DNA from: DASUPK01 sp963831605
Lineage (GTDB): Bacteria > Actinomycetota > Thermoleophilia > Solirubrobacterales > 70-9
Assembly (NCBI GenBank): GCA_963831605.1
Contig: CAWHQR010000014.1
Coordinates: 1-13,777 of the forward strand
Direction: 5' to 3'
DNA: 13,777 bases
How positions within the stretch are numbered: position 1 is the first letter of the stretch; every line of letters begins with the position of its first letter. The notes under the pieces are model-generated. The model was not told where the DNA came from and made no database searches. It saw only the letters and a list, made by a program, of their open reading frames with translations. Of the stretch, positions 1 to 5,328 are shown piece by piece. Made by a program: the position numbers and the translations under genes.

Positions 1-53
1 GTTCCGTGCAAAGCAGCGGTGTTGCGGAAGGGCTTCGAGAGCTGAAACGCGGC

Positions 54-67
54 GCCCCTGTCGGGGC
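54..67 (+). other. Short GC hairpin upstream of ctaB
   Basis: A perfect 5-bp stem, GCCCC (54-58) with GGGGC (63-67), encloses a 4-nt loop. It sits ahead of the ctaB promoter region and could be the remains of a terminator for a gene left of the window, but no T-tract follows. Positions 1-153 contain no coding region that I can support. Confidence 0.25.
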
Positions 68-72
68 ACGAT

Positions 73-101
73 TTGACACACGCATGCCGAGGGACGAGAC
101 T
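73..101 (+). promoter_or_regulatory. Possible sigma70-type promoter of ctaB
   Basis: A perfect -35 hexamer TTGACA lies at 73-78. A 17-nt spacer leads to GAGACT at 96-101, which is a weak -10 match. Transcription from here would give a leader of about 45 nt before the GTG start at 154. The -35 is convincing and the -10 is not, so this is tentative. Confidence 0.3.
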
Positions 102-153
102 TGACGCGGAGTTGTAGCTCGGCCTCGCTCTAGCATCGGCAAAGGAGGCTGGC

Positions 154-1437
154 GTGGCTCATAGCCTTAGCCTGACCCGCGGCCCGGAGGACCGAGGCGC
201 GTGGCCGCAGTCGGGGGATGTTGCGCCGGGGGCGTGGCTTCGCCTGGCCGCCCTGGGAGGGGCAGCTGCCACCGCAGTCGTCGTGGTCAGCGGCGCTCTC
301 CACCTCGGCCTCCCCCACCGATTGCTCGCGATAGTGGCGCTTCCGCTGCTCGGCGCGGTGGTCGTTGCGGCAGCCACTGCGCATTCGCGGTTGCTGCCAT
401 TCTCGGTTGCGGCTCTCGTGCTGTTCGTTGTGGAGAGCGCTTTCGGCGGCGTGGTCGCTTTCGCCGGTCGGCCGGGGTGGTCGGTCGTGCTCCACCTCCT
501 GTTCGCTGCCCTGGCCCTGGCGGCAGCCCTGGTGAGCGCCGCGGTCTCATTCCAAGGGAAGCAGGTACCGGCGGGCGCGTGGCGAGATTACGTCGCCCTG
601 ACCAAACCGCGGATCATGGTGCTCCTGCTGGTCACAGCGGCCGCCGGGATGTTCGTCGGGGCCGGCGGCGTGCCGGACTTGGCGGACCTGGCCGTCGTCC
701 TGGTCGGCGGGGCTCTCGCCTCTGGGGGTGCCAGCGCGCTGAACCACTACCTGGACCGGGACATTGACGCCCTCATGGGTGAGCGAACGGCAGACCGGCC
801 GCTCGTCGCCGGTCGTCTGGTTCCTCCCCGCGCAGTCGAATTCGGGCTCGTCCTCTGGGCCTTCTCATTCGTCCTGCTGGCCAGCTTCGTAAATGTCCTG
901 ACGGCGACCCTGGCCCTGGTCGGGGGCCTCTTCTACGTGATCGTCTACACGCGTTGGCTGAAGCGGTGGACGGTTCAGAACATCGTCATCGGGGGCGCCG
1001 CGGGCGCTGTTCCACCGCTGGTCGGATGGGCCGCGGCGACCGGCAACCTCACTCTGCCGGCAGCCTTCCTCTTCCTGATCATCTTCTTCTGGACGCCGCC
1101 ACACTTCTGGTCGCTCGCATTGCTGATCAAGCGTGAATACGCCGCCGCACACGTCCCGATGCTCCCGGTTGTAGCCGGGGATCGAGACACCTCCCGCCGG
1201 ATTCTCGTGTACTCGCTCGTGCTCGCCACGACCACCCTTCTGCCCTTCCTCTGGCATTCGGTCGGCGATCTGTACTTGGGAGCCGCGCTGATCCTCGATG
1301 CGGTCTTCATCGGTCTGGCGCTGCAGCTGCTGCGTGAAACGAACCCGGCGCGAGCTGGGCGACTATTCCACTTCTCGCTGCTCTACTTGGCGATCCTGTT
1401 CTCTGCGATGGCGGTCGACACGGTCGTCACCATCTGA
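154..1437 (+). CDS. ctaB: Heme o synthase (protoheme IX farnesyltransferase) with N-terminal CtaA-like half-domain
   Basis: This membrane prenyltransferase adds a farnesyl group to heme b to make heme o, the precursor of heme a for the oxidase encoded opposite. Residues ~145-427 are a complete CtaB/UbiA domain. They show the LTKPRI entry (149-154), the Asp-rich motif NHYLDRDIDALM (N197, D201, D205), the YTRWLKRWTVQN stretch (265-276) and about nine membrane helices. Residues ~27-133 are an additional four-helix block. A His-Arg pair (H55) and a second His (H114) in a VVLHLLFA helix recall one half of heme A synthase (CtaA/COX15), but the first external loop is reduced to a few residues. The GTG start is set by AAAGGAGG at 141-148, five bases upstream. 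The gene converges on the oxidase operon. The CtaB assignment is secure; the CtaA relationship of the N-terminus is inferred. Confidence 0.93.
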   Translation: MAHSLSLTRGPEDRGAWPQSGDVAPGAWLRLAALGGAAATAVVVVSGALHLGLPHRLLAIVALPLLGAVVVAAATAHSRLLPFSVAALVLFVVESAFGGVVAFAGRPGWSVVLHLLFAALALAAALVSAAVSFQGKQVPAGAWRDYVALTKPRIMVLLLVTAAAGMFVGAGGVPDLADLAVVLVGGALASGGASALNHYLDRDIDALMGERTADRPLVAGRLVPPRAVEFGLVLWAFSFVLLASFVNVLTATLALVGGLFYVIVYTRWLKRWTVQNIVIGGAAGAVPPLVGWAAATGNLTLPAAFLFLIIFFWTPPHFWSLALLIKREYAAAHVPMLPVVAGDRDTSRRILVYSLVLATTTLLPFLWHSVGDLYLGAALILDAVFIGLALQLLRETNPARAGRLFHFSLLYLAILFSAMAVDTVVTI

Positions 1438-1465
1438 CCGTGCCGCCGCCTGATCGCAGCTGGAG

Positions 1466-1681
1466 CTATCGCTCGTAGACCGGCTCCGGCGGGCGACCTC
1501 GTCGCCTCGAGGGCCGGCTCGCCGGGGCCGTCTTCCGGCTGCGGCGCGCACCCTCCGGCTCGCTGTCACCGGACCGAGGAGTGGTCGGCAGGTGGTACGG
1601 GAGTCGCATGGTCGCCGCCAGCAGTCCGAGCAGGCCGACGACCGCAACCACGTTCATGATCAGAGCTGTTGCAATCGACAC
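1466..1681 (-). CDS. Small single-helix membrane protein with basic C-terminal tail
   Basis: This 71-residue protein has one hydrophobic helix at about residues 4-24, followed by a Pro/Arg/Ser-rich basic tail. I do not recognise a family. The gene is likely real because its GTG start is preceded by AGGAGG (complement of 1691-1696) nine bases away, and the hydrophobic N-terminus followed by a charged tail is coherent. It is the last minus-strand gene downstream of tlpA, separated by about 118 bp, and converges on ctaB with only 28 bp between stops. Membership of the oxidase operon is possible, but the gap allows separate expression. A role in oxidase assembly would be guesswork. Confidence 0.55.
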   Translation of the reverse strand: MSIATALIMNVVAVVGLLGLLAATMRLPYHLPTTPRSGDSEPEGARRSRKTAPASRPSRRRGRPPEPVYER

Positions 1682-1718
1682 GTTCGTGCGCCTCCTTTCG
1701 GTTTGGGTCAGTTCGCTT

Positions 1719-1740
1719 CGGCACCTTCTTCCCGGTGCCG
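1719..1740 (-). other. Stem-loop between tlpA and the 71-residue gene
   Basis: A perfect 7-bp stem, CGGCACC (1719-1725) with GGTGCCG (1734-1740), has an 8-nt loop. It lies in the 118-bp gap after the tlpA stop. No T-tract follows on the minus strand, so it could be an mRNA-processing or attenuating structure rather than a simple terminator. Confidence 0.3.
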
Positions 1741-1799
1741 CGGTTCTGACACCCTGCCAAGCGAAGCTGGGAGCCCCTTAAGAGCCCGGTGATAGTTCC

Positions 1800-2315
1800 C
1801 TAAGAACCGGTCCCCGCGGTCAGATGCAGCGCGCGCAGCAGCGTGTCGGCGGTCTGCGGTCCACGCAGGACATCTGTGATCTTCCCGTGAGCGTCGAGGA
1901 TGAAGGTGGTCGGCAGGCCGTTCAGCCCGTAGTCCTGGCCGGCCGTCCCGTCCGCGTCGATGAGGTTCGGGTACGTCAGGTGGTATTGCCGCAGGAACGC
2001 GCGACCGGCGGAAGTTCCGTCCGTCCAGTCGACTCCGACGAGATTCGCGTCTCCGTGGAGCTCGTCAGCCACCTGCCCGAGGACCGGGGCCTCCTTCTGG
2101 CACGGCGCGCACCAACTGGCCCAGAAGTTGATCGCGGCCGGCTTGCCCCGGAGGGAGGCGAGTGTCATCTGAGGAGGAACGAGTACGCGCGTCGGCAACA
2201 GCGGCGCACGTCTTCCGGCCCCGAAGCGGTTCGACGTACCGCTCAGGACCACGATCGCGATCACCGCAACGACGACCCCGGCGGTGATCAGGGCGATCCG
2301 GAAGCGGCGGGCGAT
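1800..2315 (-). CDS. Membrane-anchored TlpA/ResA-like thiol-disulfide oxidoreductase
   Basis: The product is a thioredoxin-fold protein, probably tethered to the outer face of the membrane. It would reduce the cysteines of the CuA site or of the SCO proteins, or act in cytochrome c maturation. From the chosen start it has 171 residues: one N-terminal helix (~7-25), active site WCAPC at 68-72 and the cis-Pro loop GLPTTFIL (P135). The reading frame stays open far upstream through sco, but has no ATG, GTG or TTG near a sensible N-terminus. The best start by content is ATC at 2315-2313, five bases after the sco stop, with GGAG about eight bases before it. This gives MARRFRIALI followed directly by the helix. 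It could be a rare ATC start coupled to sco termination, or a miscalled ATG. The internal GTG would cut the helix. Product assignment is firm; start is uncertain. Confidence 0.85.
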   Translation of the reverse strand: MARRFRIALITAGVVVAVIAIVVLSGTSNRFGAGRRAPLLPTRVLVPPQMTLASLRGKPAAINFWASWCAPCQKEAPVLGQVADELHGDANLVGVDWTDGTSAGRAFLRQYHLTYPNLIDADGTAGQDYGLNGLPTTFILDAHGKITDVLRGPQTADTLLRALHLTAGTGS

Positions 2316-2320
2316 GGCCC

Positions 2321-2965
2321 CTACTCCGAAGCCAGGATCGGCACGTCGTGCGCGATCTGCTGAGGCGTGAAGTCGTGCTGATACAGCGTGGTGATCCGCC
2401 CGCTGGCGCTGATCCCGTACACCAGTGCCGAGTGCTCGACCACGTCGGGGTCGCCCTTCGTCGGCGTCGCCTTCGAGAGGATGCTCCAATCGCGCCAGAC
2501 CTTCTCGAGCTGCCCGCGGGACCCGATCAGATACTGCATGCGACCGGTCATCCGATGCGCTCTCAGGAAGGCCGCGACCGATTGGGGCGTATCGCCACGT
2601 GGATCGACGGACACCGCGATGATCTGCACCTTGGCCGCCTCCGGTCCGAGCTCGGCCTGAGCAGTGTGGAGGTTGCCGACCATCAGCGGGCAGATGTCCG
2701 GACAGTGGTCGTAGATGAAGGTCACCAGCACCGCTTTGCCTCGGTACTGGTCGATGTTCACCGGCTGACCGAGCGAGTCCCGAAGGGCGAGCGGCGGGGC
2801 GGGCTTGGACGGCAGGGCGCGGACCCCGGCGAACTTGGGGCTCGTGCTCGCAGACGCGCCGCCGCCTCCACCGCAGCCAACCAGGACGGCGGCTGCGCAT
2901 GCCGCCACCAGGGTGAGCGCCAGACCCGAGCCTGCGCCTCGAAGCCGTCGGCGAGAACGGTGCAT
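2321..2965 (-). CDS. SCO1/SenC-family copper chaperone lipoprotein
   Basis: SCO proteins bind copper outside the membrane and deliver it to, or reduce, the CuA site of oxidase subunit II. This one has 214 residues: a basic n-region, a hydrophobic signal ending in the lipobox LVGC (C31), a Gly-rich linker, and a thioredoxin-like fold with DHCPDICP (C88 and C92, CxxxC) and the third copper ligand H178 in EHSALVYGI. All three expected ligands are present. A TTG at 3025 extends the frame by 20 residues and overlaps the previous stop. I prefer the ATG at 2965 because GGTGAG (complement of 2973-2978) lies seven bases upstream and a classical lipoprotein signal starts there. The gene sits between a second SCO-like gene and tlpA in the oxidase operon. 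Confidence 0.9.
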   Translation of the reverse strand: MHRSRRRLRGAGSGLALTLVAACAAAVLVGCGGGGGASASTSPKFAGVRALPSKPAPPLALRDSLGQPVNIDQYRGKAVLVTFIYDHCPDICPLMVGNLHTAQAELGPEAAKVQIIAVSVDPRGDTPQSVAAFLRAHRMTGRMQYLIGSRGQLEKVWRDWSILSKATPTKGDPDVVEHSALVYGISASGRITTLYQHDFTPQQIAHDVPILASE

Positions 2966-3021
2966 CAATGCACTCACCAGTATTGCGCTCCGACGATTCC
3001 CAGGAACGCGCAGGAGACCGA

Positions 3022-3663
3022 TCAATCCTCCGCCGCGAGGAGGCGCAGATCCCCGGCCGGCCAGCCGGGTGGAAACGGATAGAGGAGGCCGGCGCGCTCG
3101 AAGCCCTCCCGGTCGATGAGATAGACCGGTCCTGTCGCGTTTGCGCCGGCCCCACGGGCATCAACTCGGTAAGCCTTGAGCACCGGAGCCAACTGCCGCC
3201 GCGAGCCGAGCAGCCAGTGCCAGTCGGCTGCTGATCCCAAGCCCCAACTGGCGACGGCTGCCCGCGTCGATTCGGGCGTGTCGTGGGACGGGTCGCGGCT
3301 CACGATGACAAGCGCCGGCCGCGCGGGCGGCGGAAGCAGCCGGAGGGCCGTGCGCAGCGACCTCACCTCCGCGGCGCAGGTCCGGCGGCAGCGCGAACTG
3401 AAGAAGGCGAGCATCACGGTGCGGCCGCGTAGCGAGCCCAGGGATACCGGCTTGCCGCTCTGGTCCGGCAGCCGAAGATCTGGAGCGGGTCTTTCCCCGG
3501 AATTCCAGGTCGCCTGGCCGTGCAGGCCCGGGGGATTGCCTTGTGCGCTCGAGCCGCCTCCGCCGTTCAGCGCGTGGATCGCGACTCCGGCGCCGACCCC
3601 GACGATGACCGTCGCCAGAACGACCAGGCCGCCTTCCCGGAGCCCAGTCCGACGACGGCTCAT
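3022..3663 (-). CDS. SCO-like thioredoxin-fold protein lacking the His copper ligand
   Basis: The 213-residue protein has an N-terminal membrane anchor or signal (~11-32), a Gly/Ser linker and a SCO-like thioredoxin domain with SSRCRRTC (C92 and C96, CxxxC). The region matching the SCO copper-His motif reads NATGPVYLID. Counting back from the conserved Tyr, position 176 is Ala where SCO proteins have His. The cysteine pair is therefore kept but the third copper ligand is gone, which suggests thiol-disulfide exchange rather than stable copper binding (inference). It lies directly before the canonical sco gene. The ATG at 3663 has no obvious Shine-Dalgarno sequence and falls within a 10-bp perfect hairpin, so translation may depend on coupling to the preceding small gene. 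Confidence 0.85.
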   Translation of the reverse strand: MSRRRTGLREGGLVVLATVIVGVGAGVAIHALNGGGGSSAQGNPPGLHGQATWNSGERPAPDLRLPDQSGKPVSLGSLRGRTVMLAFFSSRCRRTCAAEVRSLRTALRLLPPPARPALVIVSRDPSHDTPESTRAAVASWGLGSAADWHWLLGSRRQLAPVLKAYRVDARGAGANATGPVYLIDREGFERAGLLYPFPPGWPAGDLRLLAAED

Positions 3664-3683
3664 CGATCCGCGACGGATCGATG
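3661..3683 (-). promoter_or_regulatory. Perfect 10-bp hairpin covering the start codon of the SCO-like gene
   Basis: Arms CATCGATCCG (3661-3670) and CGGATCGATG (3674-3683) are perfectly complementary around a 3-nt CGA loop. On the minus-strand transcript the ATG of the SCO-like gene forms the 3' end of the stem. The structure would hide the start codon unless ribosomes finishing the 44-residue gene, whose stop is at 3692, open it. This would be translational coupling and is inferred from position. Confidence 0.5.
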
Positions 3684-3691
3684 GCCGGGCG

Positions 3692-3826
3692 TCACTCTGA
3701 GTAGCGCCGGATCAACAACAGCATGCACCAGGCCAGGACCGCGAGGAAGACGAAGAGCGGGATCGCCCAGGTGAGGACGCCCTGGCCGGCGACCGTGATG
3801 GCGATGATGTTCGACGGGAGCGGCAT
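3692..3826 (-). CDS. 44-residue single-helix membrane peptide in the oxidase operon
   Basis: A tiny protein with one long hydrophobic segment (~16-39) ends in RRYSE, so the C-terminus is probably cytoplasmic. The ATG at 3826 is preceded by GGAGGG with about seven bases of spacing. The start lies just after the ctaG stop at 3843. An upstream in-frame extension to 3934 runs inside ctaG and is unlikely. The position within a cytochrome oxidase operon and the single helix are consistent with a small accessory subunit or assembly peptide, similar in kind to subunit IV-type peptides, but I do not recognise the sequence. The coding call is supported by the ribosome binding site and clear membrane character. 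Confidence 0.65.
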   Translation of the reverse strand: MPLPSNIIAITVAGQGVLTWAIPLFVFLAVLAWCMLLLIRRYSE

Positions 3827-3842
3827 CCTGTTCCCTCCTAGG

Positions 3843-4707
3843 TCACTGGTTTCCGGCGAGCGCGCCTGCGCGGGGACCCGGGTCGCGGGCACGCTCGGGC
3901 TCCAGCCAGCGGTAGATGATGAAGATGATTGCAATCGTGAACGGGATCGAGCCGGGTACCCACATCACCCCGGCGGCGAACTGCTGGTCGGTGAGCGCGC
4001 TGATCCCGCCGGGCCGGGTCGCCTCCGCCGCGTAGGGGGCGTAGAGCGGCGAGCTGGCGAAGGCGAGAACGATTGCGAGCAGCCAGCTGACCACCATCGC
4101 CGACGCGACGTACAGGGCTCGGACTCCATCGGGGAGCGGCGATCGCCAGGGCGGCGAGTCGATCACCCGCGTCCAGAAGAGCAGGCCCGTACCGAAGAAG
4201 AGCGCGTGCTCCGCTGCGTGAACGAGCGGAGAGCGCAGGGTCGCGTCGTACGCGAACGGGATGTGCCAGACGGCGAGCGTGACCGAGAACAGCAGCCAGG
4301 AGGGAACCGGATCGCCGAGGAACCGCGCCGTCCGGCGCAGGCCGTCCGACCAGCGGCCTTGGGTGACCTCGTGCGCGACCCACCGGCGAAGGCCGAGCGG
4401 CAGCCCCCGCCACATCCTGTTCCAAGGCCGGGCCAGTGCCAGCAGACGGAGGGGCGACGAGGAGCAGGAGCACGTGCTGGAGCATGTGCGCCCACTGGAG
4501 CTTTTCGGCCCAATCGTCGATCGGCGAGGCGAGTGCCACGACGACGGTGGCGAGCCCGGCGATGAAGGCCGCCAGGCGCCAGCGGCGGGCTGTGGATGGC
4601 TGCGGCCGCACCCCGCGGCCGCCCAGCCAATAGAGCAATGCGGCGAGGGCCACCCAGAGAAGCGCCGGGTCGGTGGTCCAGCTCAAGAGGATCGTCGCCG
4701 TGGACAA
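3843..4707 (-). CDS. ctaG: Cytochrome c oxidase assembly factor CtaG (caa3_CtaG family), frameshifted
   Basis: CtaG is a polytopic membrane protein needed to assemble caa3-type oxidases, apparently at a copper-delivery step. The protein is split over two frames. Residues 1-87 (from TTG at 4707) run through WAHMLQHVLLLLVAPP, and the family resumes as LLALARPWNRMWRGLPLGL in the next frame, ending at 3843. Ignoring one surplus base near 4446 joins the two into about 287 residues, the usual family length, with about seven helices and conserved features such as AVWHIPFAYD, VHAAEHALFF and the GVMWVPGSIPF end. TTG begins three bases after the ctaE stop, so coupling is likely. No slippery heptamer is visible at the junction. 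A sequence error or a recent mutation are both possible; the family identity is clear. Confidence 0.8.
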
Positions 4708-4710
4708 GGC

Positions 4711-5326
4711 TCAGGACAGGTAGAGGATCGCCCAGGAGAGCACCCCGATGCCCGCCAGCAGGCTCCAGTAGAAGGCGGCGTCGGCCAGCCCGGCCGGCAC
4801 GGTTGCCCCCTCCGCGCGTCGATTGCGCACCCCCTCGGCGAAGAGGATCTCGACCCAAAACATGGTGAGGATCACGAAGACGACGAAGAGGGTGGTCCAG
4901 CCGATGAATACGCTCGCGTAGCCGCCATCGGTCGGGCTGAAGTGGACGTTCGCGTACTCGAACACCTGCACCACGCAGCCGGCGAGCCCGAGGACGAGTG
5001 CCGTCCCAGCCGCCGCCAGCCAGCCGCGCTTCTCACGCGCCGCCCAGGATGCGTAGGCCAGGAGCCCGGCGCTGACGGCGAAGAGGAGGACGATTGCGAT
5101 CCCGTACCTCTGCGGCGGGTCGACGCCCGCCGGGCGCCACTCGTGACTGTTGTTGAGCGAGCGCAGATAGAAGTACGCGAACACGAACGCCGCGAAGAAC
5201 ATGATCGTCGTACCCGGCGATCACGCGGGCACCGAGCCAGAGGTTCCGCTCGTGGACCTCCGGCGGCTCGTCAAACGGCCCGTCCGCCGAGCTCTCTTGC
5301 TGTCCTCTTCCTGGGAGCTTGACCAT
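4711..5326 (-). CDS. ctaE: Cytochrome c oxidase subunit III, frameshifted
   Basis: Subunit III is the membrane subunit that stabilises subunit I. The N-terminus from ATG 5326 reads into LWLGARVIAG. The expected continuation TTIMFFAAFVFAYFYLR is in the next frame, so one surplus base lies at about 5212-5215. Corrected, the protein is about 204 residues with five hydrophobic segments, a conserved QVFEY (the helix Glu) and a C-terminal FYWSLLAGIGVLSWAILYL. The usual GFHGLH helix motif is not recognisable, in keeping with the divergent subunit I beside it. The start lies two bases after the ctaD stop. An ATG at 5202 could give a shorter protein of 163 residues, but it would lose the first part of helix 1. 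Identity is firm; the frameshift may be an error or real. Confidence 0.83.
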
Positions 5327-5328
5327 CG

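Noticed and set aside
1..153. A partial gene at the left edge
   Set aside because: Short open stretches exist in several frames, but none shows a recognisable protein end, and the promoter and hairpin explain the region better.
1800..3164. A single 454-residue minus-strand frame covering sco and tlpA
   Set aside because: Only the last 171 codons code for a recognisable protein (TlpA-like). The rest is an antisense-free but out-of-frame reading of sco in GC-rich DNA.
4440..5220. Programmed frameshifting in ctaE and ctaG
   Set aside because: No slippery heptamer, downstream pseudoknot or internal Shine-Dalgarno was seen at either junction, and such regulation is not known for these genes.
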